Shown: piece after piece, positions 51,385 to 60,054 of the stretch
Layout of the letters: each line of letters opens with the position of its first letter
Numbering within the stretch: position 1 is the stretch's first letter
Source of the DNA: Chryseobacterium sp. MEBOG06
GTDB lineage: Bacteria > Bacteroidota > Bacteroidia > Flavobacteriales > Weeksellaceae
Length of the DNA: 64,000 nucleotides
NCBI RefSeq assembly: GCF_021869765.1
Contig: NZ_CP084580.1
Location: 2,728,001 to 2,792,000 of the forward strand
Direction: 5' to 3'
Made by a program: the position numbers and the translations under genes
The notes under the pieces: model-generated
What the model was told of the DNA's origin: nothing
The model's input: the letters and a program-made list of their open reading frames with translations, nothing else
Databases searched by the model: none

Positions 51385-54015
51385 TTATAAATTCTTGTTG
51401 TCTTCCAGCAGCTCTCTTGCCTGATATTCCTGTACCAGATCAATGGCATTAGAGATCACATCGCTCAAAGCCGTGATAAAAGTTCCTTCTTCAGCCATTC
51501 CCATAGCATGCTTTAGGGCTTCAATTTCTTTAGGGATAATTTCATAGCTTACATCTTTGCCTGCTTCATTGATTCCGTCGATAATCAACCCGTTAATTTC
51601 TTCCTCGGTTCTTCCACGAAGATGTTTTTCATTTCGGATGATAATATAATCGAACATTCTTCCGGCAATCTTACCACATTCTCTGATATCATTATCTCTT
51701 CTGTCTCCCACGCCCGAAATAATACCTATTTTCTTGGTAGATTCAACATTTTTAAGATAATCTTCAATCGCTTCATATCCGGAAGGATTGTGAGCAAAAT
51801 CGATCAGCACTTTAAAGTTTTTAAACTTAAATACATTCAGTCTTCCCGGAGTCAGCTGAGCACTTGGAATGAAAGTTCTTAAAGAGTTGGAAATATCTTC
51901 AATCCCAAATCCATACAGGTAACTGGCTAAACTGGCTGCAAGAACATTTTCAATCATAAATCGGGCCTTTCCTTCCATCGTAATCGGGAAGTCTTTGGCT
52001 TTTCCAATTCTGATTTTCCAGTCTCCTTTTTTAATGGTCACAAAACCTTCCTCATAAACGCAGGTGATTCTACCTTCTTTTGCAAACTTAACAATATGGG
52101 GATTATTTTCATCCATACTAAAGATCGCAACATTAGAATCAAGATCATTCAGAATTTTCATGGAATATTCATTGTCTGCATTCAGTACACTCCAGCCGCT
52201 TTTCTTTACACTGTCCAGTACTACTCTTTTTACTTTGGTAAGGTCTTTCAGGTTATGAACATCATTCATACCCAGGTGATCTTCTTCAATATTGGTAAGA
52301 ACTCCAATGTCACACTGTGAAAACCCAAGTCCGGAACGTAAAATTCCCCCTCGAGCTGTTTCAAGAACAGCAAATTCAACAGTAGGATCTTTCAAAATAA
52401 ACTCTGCAGAAAGAGGCCCTGTTGTATCTCCTTTTGTCAGCATCGTATTCTGAATATAGATACCATCTGAAGTAGTGAATCCTACTCTGTAGCCATTACT
52501 CTTTACAATATGTGAAATAAGTCTTGTTGTAGTCGTTTTTCCATTGGTTCCCGTTACTGCAATAATCGGAATGGTAAAAGGCTTTCCTTGGGGATAAAGC
52601 ATATCTACTACCGGTGCGGCTACATTTCTTGGCAAACCTTCACTTGGCGCCAGATGCATTCTGAACCCCGGAGCTGCATTTACTTCTATGATAGCACCTC
52701 CGCTTTCTTTCAAAGGCTGCGTCAGGTTTTCTGCCATAATATCAATACCGCAGACATCCAAGCCAATAATTTTGGATATTCTTTCAGCCATTGTAATATT
52801 TTCCGGATGTACCATGTCTGTCACATCTATTGACGTTCCTCCGGTTGAAAGATTGGCTGTTGATTTCAGATAGACCACTTCTCCCCTTTGCGGAACTGTT
52901 TCAAGTGTATAATGAAGCTTTTCAAGCAACTCTAGTGTGTCCTTATCCACATCAATCTCAGTCAGCACATTTTCATGACCGTAGCCTCTTCTTGGATCCT
53001 TGTTTTCTTTTTCAATAAGCTGCAGAAGGTTATGTTCTCCGTCCCCTACTACATGAGCAGGAACCCTTCTTGCTGCCGCCACCATTTTATTATTAATTAC
53101 CAGCACACGGAAATCATAGCCCGTAATATATTTTTCAACAATTACTTTTTTCGAATATTTCTGAGCATGCTCCAATCCTATTTTAGCAGATTCCCAGTCA
53201 TTAACATTAATGGAAGATCCTTTTCCGTGATTTCCATCCAAAGGTTTCAGAACTATAGGATAGTGTATCTTTTTGATTACCTGATCCAAACCTTCTTCAT
53301 CCACTACCAGATCTCCTATAGGAACCGGAATAGCTGCATCATGAAGCATTCTTTTCGTGAGCTCTTTGTTACAGGCAATATCTACAGCAATAGAACTTGT
53401 CTTTCCGGTAATTGTAGCCTGAAATCTTTGCTGGTTTACACCATACCCCAGCTGCACAAGGGAATTGGTGCCCAATCTTATCCATGGAATTCTTCTGGAG
53501 GCAGCTTCCTCTACAATACTTCCGGTAGATGGTCCCAGACGCACACGCTCCCGGATCTCTTTTAATTTTTGAATACACGCGTTCAAATCATACTCATGAC
53601 CTTCTATCAATGCAGCAGCGATATTCACTGCTTCTTCAGCGGCATAGATTCCTGCATTTTCTTCAAGATAATTGAATACTACATTGTACACTCCCGGAGT
53701 CTTGGTCTCCCGGGTTCTTCCAAACCCTACATCCATCCCCGCCAGGGTCTGAATTTCTAAAGCAATATGCTCAATGACATGCCCCATCCAGGTTCCTGTT
53801 TCCACTCTATGGAAAAAACCTCCTCTCACTCCTTCTGAGCATCGGTGGGTAATCAGCGAGGGTATTAATTTTTCAATCCTCTCTCTGAATCCATCGATTT
53901 TATTAGTCGGATAATTCTCCATTTCTTCGAGGTCCAGTCTCATTTGTATCAGCTTCTTTCTTCTGACACTCCAGATGTTAGGACCACGTAGTGCCTGAAT
54001 CTTTTCAATTTTCAT
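51385..54015 (-). CDS. cphA: Cyanophycin synthetase
   Basis: 876 residues, the full size of type 1 CphA, which builds multi-L-arginyl-poly-L-aspartate without a template. The N-terminal domain is followed by an ATP-grasp domain (YPIVLKPLDGNHGKGSSIN, VEKYITGYDFRVLVIN, IEVNAAPGFRMHLAPSEG) and a Mur-ligase domain with the P-loop GTNGKTTTT at about residue 490 and ENVLAASLASYLYGFG and GDRRDNDI later. Both catalytic halves are present, so a functional polymer enzyme is likely. Divergent from cphB, with a TATCTTTG box upstream. Confidence 0.96.
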   Translation of the reverse strand: MKIEKIQALRGPNIWSVRRKKLIQMRLDLEEMENYPTNKIDGFRERIEKLIPSLITHRCSEGVRGGFFHRVETGTWMGHVIEHIALEIQTLAGMDVGFGRTRETKTPGVYNVVFNYLEENAGIYAAEEAVNIAAALIEGHEYDLNACIQKLKEIRERVRLGPSTGSIVEEAASRRIPWIRLGTNSLVQLGYGVNQQRFQATITGKTSSIAVDIACNKELTKRMLHDAAIPVPIGDLVVDEEGLDQVIKKIHYPIVLKPLDGNHGKGSSINVNDWESAKIGLEHAQKYSKKVIVEKYITGYDFRVLVINNKMVAAARRVPAHVVGDGEHNLLQLIEKENKDPRRGYGHENVLTEIDVDKDTLELLEKLHYTLETVPQRGEVVYLKSTANLSTGGTSIDVTDMVHPENITMAERISKIIGLDVCGIDIMAENLTQPLKESGGAIIEVNAAPGFRMHLAPSEGLPRNVAAPVVDMLYPQGKPFTIPIIAVTGTNGKTTTTRLISHIVKSNGYRVGFTTSDGIYIQNTMLTKGDTTGPLSAEFILKDPTVEFAVLETARGGILRSGLGFSQCDIGVLTNIEEDHLGMNDVHNLKDLTKVKRVVLDSVKKSGWSVLNADNEYSMKILNDLDSNVAIFSMDENNPHIVKFAKEGRITCVYEEGFVTIKKGDWKIRIGKAKDFPITMEGKARFMIENVLAASLASYLYGFGIEDISNSLRTFIPSAQLTPGRLNVFKFKNFKVLIDFAHNPSGYEAIEDYLKNVESTKKIGIISGVGDRRDNDIRECGKIAGRMFDYIIIRNEKHLRGRTEEEINGLIIDGINEAGKDVSYEIIPKEIEALKHAMGMAEEGTFITALSDVISNAIDLVQEYQARELLEDNKNL

Positions 54016-54059
54016 AGTCTATTGGCAATTTAACAGTTAATAATAACTACTTTTATAGC

Positions 54060-54067
54060 CAAAGATA
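54060..54067 (-). promoter_or_regulatory. -7 box of cphA
   Basis: Minus-strand TATCTTTG, 44 bases before the cphA ATG. Confidence 0.4.
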
Positions 54068-54201
54068 ATGCAAAACCCTAAACAAAACCATACCTGGTTT
54101 AAAGATTTATTAAAAAAATATTAATTTCTATTAACATTCCTAAACGATTAAAAATCAAGTAAAGATGGCACGAATTTCGCAAAATAATGTTAATTATTTT
54201 T

Positions 54202-54209
54202 TAATTTTG
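54202..54209 (+). promoter_or_regulatory. Leaderless -7 box of cphB
   Basis: TAATTTTG followed by four bases (TACC) and the ATG at 54214. Transcription should begin at the start codon. Confidence 0.6.
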
Positions 54210-54213
54210 TACC

Positions 54214-55104
54214 ATGACTAAACCTGTTGGAAAATTAATAGTTATTGGAGGGGCTGTAAACAAAGGTAGTTTTGCCGAAACCGATTATGATCAGAATATT
54301 GAAAAGAATCTTAATTTTTTTGAGCGTGGGATCTTAAGGAAGATTATTAACGAATCAAAACACAAAGAAGATTCTGTTATTGAAATCGTAACAACCGCTT
54401 CCCAGATTCCTCAGATCGTAGGTGCTGAATATAAAAAAGCATTTGAATTTCTGGGTGCTAAAAATGTAAACATCCTTGATATCCATAATCGTGAAGAAGC
54501 CAATTCTGATGCAATGGTGGCAAGAGCTAATGCTGCAGATGTAATGATGTTTACCGGTGGAGATCAGTTGAGACTGACTTCTATCCTTGGAGGAACGAGG
54601 TTTCACGATACCATCCTGCTAAAATATCAGGAGCAGGATTTCATCTATTCCGGAACTTCTGCAGGGGCTGCTGCTGCTTCTGAAAATATGATCTACCAGG
54701 GAAGCAGCTCTGAAGCTCTGTTAAAAGGAGAAATCAAAACAACCCAGGGACTTGGTTTAATAGACAATGTCATTATTGACACTCACTTTGTACAGAGGGG
54801 AAGAATTGGGCGTCTTTTCCAGGCTGTTGTGAACAATCCCAGAACATTGGGAATCGGACTTGGGGAAGATACAGGGCTTTTCATTCATAATGACGTGATG
54901 ACCGCTGTTGGTTCAGGTCTTGTTATTCTGGTAGACGGTAGATTTATTAAAGATACCAACCTTACCAATATCAATCTTGGAGAACCGATCTCTATTGACA
55001 ACTTAACGGTTCATGTAATGTCTATGAATGATCATTATGATCTTACCACAAAGGTACTGACGATTGAAAACTCACAGTTCAATCCCATTCCTCAGGATAA
55101 ATAG
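54214..55104 (+). CDS. cphB: Cyanophycinase
   Basis: Peptidase family S51 enzyme that cuts cyanophycin to beta-Asp-Arg dipeptides. 296 residues with the nucleophile Ser149 in SGTSAGAAAASE, TGGDQLRLTSILGGT and DTHFVQRGRIGRL, matching the family. No signal peptide, as expected for intracellular use of stored polymer. Divergent from cphA; the TAATTTTG box ends 4 bases before the ATG. The isoaspartyl peptidase gene follows on the same strand. Confidence 0.96.
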   Translation: MTKPVGKLIVIGGAVNKGSFAETDYDQNIEKNLNFFERGILRKIINESKHKEDSVIEIVTTASQIPQIVGAEYKKAFEFLGAKNVNILDIHNREEANSDAMVARANAADVMMFTGGDQLRLTSILGGTRFHDTILLKYQEQDFIYSGTSAGAAAASENMIYQGSSSEALLKGEIKTTQGLGLIDNVIIDTHFVQRGRIGRLFQAVVNNPRTLGIGLGEDTGLFIHNDVMTAVGSGLVILVDGRFIKDTNLTNINLGEPISIDNLTVHVMSMNDHYDLTTKVLTIENSQFNPIPQDK

Positions 55105-55112
55105 ACCTTTTG

Positions 55113-55145
55113 TAATTGATAATTGATAATTGATAATTGATAATC
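55113..55145. repeat. Short GATAATT heptamer array
   Basis: About 4.5 copies of the heptamer, the same unit as the nine-copy array at 15834-15896, lying just after the cphB stop. Confidence 0.9.
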
Positions 55146-55317
55146 AAAAATAATATGGCTTACTATATAGATGGGACTTCGGTTCCATTTTTTTTGTTTA
55201 AAATTTAAAGATATAAATATTGAGAATCTATTATTTTCAGGAAATCTAAAAACGTTGGAATAAATTAAAATTTATCAATTAACTTCGTAGAAGAATATCA
55301 GTAATCATTTATATTTT

Positions 55318-56160
55318 ATGAAAATTATCATCCATGGTGGCTTTTTCTCTGAAAGTGACCAAAGCCATGAAGTAAAGACAGCAAAACAAAACTCTTTAAA
55401 AGAAATTGCTGAAAAAGCATTTAACTATCTTCAGACGCACTCTGCTTTTGACACGGTTGCCTATGCGGTTTCCCTGTTAGAGGACGACCCATTGTACAAT
55501 GCAGGAATTGGCTCTCAGATTCAAAGTGATGGTATTATCCGTATGAGCGCAGCAATTATGAATGGAGAGACTCAAAAACTAAGTGGCGTAATCAATATTG
55601 AGGATGTGAAGAATCCAATATTTGTTGCCAAAGAACTGATAGGAGAAGATGACCGGGTTTTGGGCGGACAAGGCGCAAAAAACTATGCTTCAAAACACGG
55701 ATTCGAAAATTTCTCTACAGAGCTTCCCCAAAGAAGAAAAGAATACGAAGCCAAACTTAATAATGGAGGAAAAGGAACGGTAGGTTGCGTAGCGCTTGAT
55801 AAAGACGGTAAATTGGCCGTTGCTACTTCCACAGGCGGAAAGGGTTTTGAGATTCCCGGAAGAATTTCAGATTCTGCCACTGTGGCCGGAAATTATGCCA
55901 ATGAAGTTTGTGCTGTAAGCTGCACAGGTGTAGGGGAAGACATTGTGAGTAATGCAACGGCTGCAAAAATCGTAACAAGAGTTACAGATGGCATGAGCCT
56001 TGAACAGGCTTTTGATAAGACTTTTGATGAACTAAAAGCTATTGACGGATTTGCCGGAGCCATTGCCATTGATAAAAATGGAAATATTTTTCATCAAGAC
56101 TCCTATCCTACCATGGTTTTCGCCAGTTTTGACGGCAAAAAATTTCAGGCATTCTCTTAA
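55318..56160 (+). CDS. Isoaspartyl peptidase / L-asparaginase (plant-type)
   Basis: 280-residue Ntn-hydrolase precursor that cleaves itself to expose an N-terminal Thr, here Thr154 in NGGKGTVGCVALD. It also has the LLEDDPLYNAGIGSQ and RISDSATVAGNYAN segments. Family members hydrolyse isoaspartyl (beta-Asp) dipeptides and asparagine. It sits next to cphA and cphB, so it probably splits the beta-Asp-Arg released from cyanophycin, completing the degradation path; that is inferred from position. The gap after cphB is 213 bp and contains the heptamer repeat. Confidence 0.94.
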   Translation: MKIIIHGGFFSESDQSHEVKTAKQNSLKEIAEKAFNYLQTHSAFDTVAYAVSLLEDDPLYNAGIGSQIQSDGIIRMSAAIMNGETQKLSGVINIEDVKNPIFVAKELIGEDDRVLGGQGAKNYASKHGFENFSTELPQRRKEYEAKLNNGGKGTVGCVALDKDGKLAVATSTGGKGFEIPGRISDSATVAGNYANEVCAVSCTGVGEDIVSNATAAKIVTRVTDGMSLEQAFDKTFDELKAIDGFAGAIAIDKNGNIFHQDSYPTMVFASFDGKKFQAFS

Positions 56161-56260
56161 ATTTAACAATTTTTTATAACTCTATTCAATTTTTTGGCAC
56201 GTAATTTACATATGTACTAATAACAAATTTTAATATTAATACCTTAAAAAAATAGAAATC

Positions 56261-56497
56261 ATGGGAAACAAAACAAAAGGCTTATTAGCTTTATTAGGTT
56301 TAGGTGCTTTAGCTTATTGGAAATATAAGAATTCAAGCCCTGAAGATCAACAAGCTGTAAAGGATAAACTTAATACAGCAAAAGACAATTTTAATAAATG
56401 GGGAAACGACCTTAAAAGTAAAGCTAATGATGTTGCTTCTCAGGTTCAGAGTAAAGTAGACGAAGTGAAAACAAAAGCTGAGGACTCTTTAAACTAA
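56261..56497 (+). CDS. YtxH-like small protein
   Basis: 78 residues. One N-terminal membrane helix (about residues 6-22, LLALLGLGALAYWKY) is followed by an amphipathic Lys/Asp/Ala helix (KDKLNTAKDNFNKWGNDLK, ASQVQSKVDEVKTKAEDSL). This is the YtxH / late-embryogenesis-like layout linked with stress response in other bacteria. Monocistronic, with a strong terminator. The exact function is unknown. Confidence 0.8.
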   Translation: MGNKTKGLLALLGLGALAYWKYKNSSPEDQQAVKDKLNTAKDNFNKWGNDLKSKANDVASQVQSKVDEVKTKAEDSLN

Positions 56498-56530
56498 AAA
56501 ACAGATAGTTTTTTTAACATTCATATATAG

Positions 56531-56567
56531 AAAAAGGCCATTGTAATTATTACGATGGCCTTTTTTT
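56531..56567 (+). terminator. Terminator of the YtxH-like gene
   Basis: AAAAAGGCCAT-stem with a small bulge, paired with ATGGCCTTTTT and followed by T. Confidence 0.85.
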
Positions 56568-56610
56568 GATTTTAAATTTTTCTATCATTAAGCTATTAAG
56601 CTCAAGCAGA

Positions 56611-57402
56611 TTATTTTTTCTCTGCAATCAGCGCGTAGACCAATGGCATTTTATCTCCAAACTGGGGAATTCTCCATTTTCCATTTTCAAACTCTTCTAC
56701 ATGTCTGAAACATGGATATGGTGACCAGTCAAATTCTTTAAACGTTTCCAGTTTTATTTCCTTTTTAATAAGACTATCGAGAACTTCGGCTAAAGAATGA
56801 TTCCACATTACATACTCCTGTACAATTGGTGCAGACTGATCTGCATAAGTTCCTTCATAAGTTTCTACAATAGGCTTTTCATTGAAATAATTATAAGTTA
56901 TTTTCGTGAAATCGTCATCAAACATCCAGACAACCGGATGAAATTCTGCCATAATGAACTTCCCTCCCGACTTTAAGAAATGAGAGATCACTTCTGCCCA
57001 TTTTTCAAGATCAGGAAGCCAGCCTATTGTTCCGTAGCTGGTATAAATGATATCGAACTTCTGATCCAGTACATTTGGCAGATCATATACATCAGAACAT
57101 ATAAATTCTGTGTCTGTGCCACATTTCTGTGTCAGATCTCTGGCTGTTTCAATTGCTTTATCTGAAAGGTCAACCCCGGTCACTTTAGCTCCCATTCTTG
57201 AAAGGGAAATTGAATCCTGACCAAAATGACACTGCAAATGCAAAATATTCTTCCCTTTTACATCTCCCAGAAGCTCAAGCTCTATTGAGTTCAGTGACGT
57301 TCTTCCTTTTAAAAATTCATCCACAAAGTAGAAATCTGATTTCAGATGAGGTTCTACCTTGGCATTCCAGGACTTTTTATTTATTTCTAGGTAATTTTCC
57401 AT
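56611..57402 (-). CDS. SAM-dependent methyltransferase
   Basis: 263 residues of the class I methyltransferase fold. Motif I is HLQCHFGQDSISLSRMGAKVTGVDLSD, with the glycine-rich turn partly changed to HFGQD; motif II/III regions include CSDVYDLP and FDIIYTSYGTIGWLPDLEKW. Small-molecule methylation is likely but the acceptor is unknown. The C-terminal part (FDWSPYPCFRHVEEFENGKWRI) matches a common Bacteroidota subgroup. Separated by 95 bp from the upstream acetyltransferase gene. Confidence 0.88.
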   Translation of the reverse strand: MENYLEINKKSWNAKVEPHLKSDFYFVDEFLKGRTSLNSIELELLGDVKGKNILHLQCHFGQDSISLSRMGAKVTGVDLSDKAIETARDLTQKCGTDTEFICSDVYDLPNVLDQKFDIIYTSYGTIGWLPDLEKWAEVISHFLKSGGKFIMAEFHPVVWMFDDDFTKITYNYFNEKPIVETYEGTYADQSAPIVQEYVMWNHSLAEVLDSLIKKEIKLETFKEFDWSPYPCFRHVEEFENGKWRIPQFGDKMPLVYALIAEKK

Positions 57403-57497
57403 TATTTAACTTTTAAGTAATTTAATCTCCCTGAATAATGTAGTTCTCGGTCATTAATTTCTCTCAGCTTTACCAAATACCAATTTAATAAAAACAT

Positions 57498-58145
57498 TTA
57501 TAGCTGAGCAGGAATGACAAGAGAAGTATACAGGCTGTACGATTTCCAGCCTAAAGTTTCATATAATAATTTACCTTTTTCCGTTGCCACCAAAAAATTA
57601 TTGAAAATACCTTTTGATAAAGCGATATTCTCCAATTCTTTCATTAAAAAAGAAGCCAGCCCTTTTCTTCTGTGTTGTTCTTCCGTTACAATTCTGTCAT
57701 AAATTGCCAGATCGTCTATCAAAACCACACGTCCTATTGAAGCTTGTTTACCACCTTCGGCAATAATTTCAACTGTAAATGTTGAGTTATGATGAGTATA
57801 TTTTACAAGATACCCTTCCGGAAGAGAAACATCAGAAATATTCATAGGATGAAAGCAGTGCATCATATACCCTTGCGGTTGAAGCTCCCACCTTTCAGGT
57901 ATCTTATCTATGAATTGATGCGGAGGCACGCAGACTTTCAAATAAACCCATGGTTCAGCAATTGATTGGGCAAGCTGAAAAAAATCTTCATTGGATTCAG
58001 CAAACACATAGCGCTCTTTTTGCTTTTCATCACCCACCTCTACTTTAAAACCGGATTTGTATTGGGCAGGTAAAGGTAATTCTCTAGATAAAGCCCACGC
58101 TGTTATCCATTTTTGAAGTAAACCATTAGAAACTTTATTTTCCAT
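57498..58145 (-). CDS. GNAT-family N-acetyltransferase
   Basis: 215 residues from the ATG at 58145. The C-terminal half has the GNAT acetyl-CoA site in VTEEQHRRKGLASFLMKELENIA (Q/R-x-x-G-x-G/A pattern: RRKGLAS) and LYETLGWKSYS. The N-terminal half is unusual, with a charged and aromatic region, and may bind substrate. A start at 58202 was rejected: it would overlap the upstream gene's stop and does not add a sensible N-terminus. It follows the SHOCT-protein gene by 7 bp, so they may be co-transcribed. Confidence 0.85.
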   Translation of the reverse strand: MENKVSNGLLQKWITAWALSRELPLPAQYKSGFKVEVGDEKQKERYVFAESNEDFFQLAQSIAEPWVYLKVCVPPHQFIDKIPERWELQPQGYMMHCFHPMNISDVSLPEGYLVKYTHHNSTFTVEIIAEGGKQASIGRVVLIDDLAIYDRIVTEEQHRRKGLASFLMKELENIALSKGIFNNFLVATEKGKLLYETLGWKSYSLYTSLVIPAQL

Positions 58146-58152
58146 GATCTTT

Positions 58153-58992
58153 TTATTTGAGGCGTTCCAAAAGTTTCTTTTTTTGCTCGGCAAATTCTGC
58201 ATCTGTCAAAATACCGTTTTCCCTTAATTTTCCTAATTTCTCCAGCTGTTCAAAAACGTCTTCTGCAGGTTTTTCATTTACTTCCGCAATCTGTTTCTGA
58301 GCAGCTGCTGGGGAAGCATTGTAAATTGCTTTTATAATATCATAGAATTTTTCAGCATCTTCCTTATCCATATAGCATTCAAACTCTACTATTCTTTCAT
58401 CCAGATGCAATCTGATCACCGGAGATCTCGGATCAGCAATAAAACTTACCAATTGGATCGTCTCATTAGGATAATCACTGATTTTGGCAGATCCAAACAT
58501 TGATTTTGATACAGAAATCATCCTTAAAGATGTTGCTACTAAAACTCCGGCATCTAGTGTATTAATAAACTGCGCATCAGTGATAGCGATAATTTTTTCA
58601 TCCTCCGGAATCAGATAAGGGAGTTCTTTGATCTCTCCTCTTGTAAAAGCAGAAAGATTTGCATTGAGCTTTTGCAGTTCATATTTTATTTTTCTCTTTC
58701 TGCGTTTAAACACTTCATTTGAAATACTTTGAGGTTCAGAAGTTGTCAGTACAGGAAGATTTTGCTCTGTTATTATTAGTGGCTGTACGGGTTCTGTTTT
58801 TCCTGTTCTCAACATATCATGAATGTCCTGAATACTGAATTTATTGAGGTTATAAAGCGATTCTTGGTTGATATTGCTTATTTTATCCAGACATTTATTG
58901 CATAAAATACCTCCGCCTGAAAGTACATTAGCTCCCAAAAGTGTATCCATGGAGGTTAATTCCGTATTGCACAATGAACAATTATTACTCAT
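58153..58992 (-). CDS. Zinc-ribbon / PH-like / SHOCT protein, copy 3
   Basis: 279 residues. An N-terminal zinc ribbon (Cys5, Cys8, Cys31, Cys34 in CSLC...CNKC) is followed by a helical linker, a central PH-like domain (IAITDAQFINTLDAGVLVATSLRMISV) and a C-terminal SHOCT helix pair (LEKLGKLRENGILTDAEFAEQKKKLL). SHOCT motifs often act as short oligomerisation or membrane-related tags. It is the last of three tandem paralogues (with 59007 and 60055); its middle has diverged most. Function unknown. Confidence 0.83.
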   Translation of the reverse strand: MSNNCSLCNTELTSMDTLLGANVLSGGGILCNKCLDKISNINQESLYNLNKFSIQDIHDMLRTGKTEPVQPLIITEQNLPVLTTSEPQSISNEVFKRRKRKIKYELQKLNANLSAFTRGEIKELPYLIPEDEKIIAITDAQFINTLDAGVLVATSLRMISVSKSMFGSAKISDYPNETIQLVSFIADPRSPVIRLHLDERIVEFECYMDKEDAEKFYDIIKAIYNASPAAAQKQIAEVNEKPAEDVFEQLEKLGKLRENGILTDAEFAEQKKKLLERLK

Positions 58993-59006
58993 TTCTGTTA
59001 TTATTA

Positions 59007-59879
59007 TTATAATTTATCAAGCAGTTTTTTTTTCTGTTCTGCAAATTCTTCATCCGTTAAAATACCGGATTCCCTTAGTTTGCCTAGTTTTTCAAGCTTA
59101 TCAAATATAAGAGCCGGGTCTTCCTTTTTCACTGAACTGTTTTGCTGTTTCTGAGTCTGCTGTACAGATTGAACCTGTTGTTGTTGTTGTTGTTGAGAAG
59201 TATAAACATTATTTTGTATTGCATCGTAGAAAACTTTTGCTGCACTTCTGCTATACAGTTTAAATTCACCTTTAAATCCTTCTGTAAATAGTTTCAGTTC
59301 TGATGAAAGCAAACCACTGCTATGCTGCATAGAAGTAATTTTGCAAAGGGGAAATTCATTTTCAAATACTCCTCCGAAAAACTTTTTATCAACAAAGACT
59401 ACCCGCCTTTCCGTGGAAACCAAAATTCCTTCAAGATTATTATACAGATATTTTCCTTCCGCAATAGCAATAATTTTCTCACTTTTATCAAGAACATTCA
59501 CCAGTTCATTTACCTCACTGTTTACAAAGATGCTGAGCTTAGCATTCAAGGCAGCAATCTGATCTTTTATTTCATCAATTCTACTGGGAGCTTCTATGGT
59601 AGAATTAAATAGTACAGATTCGGGAATTTCTGTCACTCTACCAGGTACAGGAATTTCTTCTTCTGTTGGTTCTTCCCCCTGTATGCTTTCTTTTACTACA
59701 ATATCTCTGATTTGTATCAGGCTGTAATTCGTAAGATCAGATACCAGATCTTTATTGATATTGGTCGCTTTATTCAGGCATTTATTGCACAGAGCACCGC
59801 CATCTGAGAGCTTATTTTCTCCCAAGAGGGTGTCCATTGACGTTAATGGTGATCCACATAGAGCACAATCCGTGTTCAT
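59007..59879 (-). CDS. Zinc-ribbon / PH-like / SHOCT protein, copy 2
   Basis: 290 residues. Zinc ribbon Cys5, Cys8, Cys31, Cys34; central PH-like domain (IAIAEGKYLYNNLEGILVSTERRVVFVDKKFFGG); a Gln-rich spacer made by repeated CAA codons (59176-59195), and a SHOCT end LEKLGKLRESGILTDEEFAEQ. The spacer repeat is absent in the other two copies and could change length by slippage. It lies 14 bp from copy 3 and 175 bp from copy 1. Confidence 0.83.
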   Translation of the reverse strand: MNTDCALCGSPLTSMDTLLGENKLSDGGALCNKCLNKATNINKDLVSDLTNYSLIQIRDIVVKESIQGEEPTEEEIPVPGRVTEIPESVLFNSTIEAPSRIDEIKDQIAALNAKLSIFVNSEVNELVNVLDKSEKIIAIAEGKYLYNNLEGILVSTERRVVFVDKKFFGGVFENEFPLCKITSMQHSSGLLSSELKLFTEGFKGEFKLYSRSAAKVFYDAIQNNVYTSQQQQQQQVQSVQQTQKQQNSSVKKEDPALIFDKLEKLGKLRESGILTDEEFAEQKKKLLDKL

Positions 59880-60054
59880 TCTAATTTTTATGTTTAAAAG
59901 TTTTCAGATCAAAACAGAAGATAAACAAAATCTGTTCTGTATATTTTTATCCAAATTACAGATTATGGATATATTTCAGGGCTTTCTCCCCCTTCATTTT
60001 CTATATTTTTCAGAGTTTTTATAGTACTTTCCGTTTTTGATAGTGAATAGAAAT

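Noticed and set aside
52975..53565. 196-codon plus-strand frame
   Set aside because: Antisense to cphA, which shows ATP-grasp and Mur-ligase motifs throughout.
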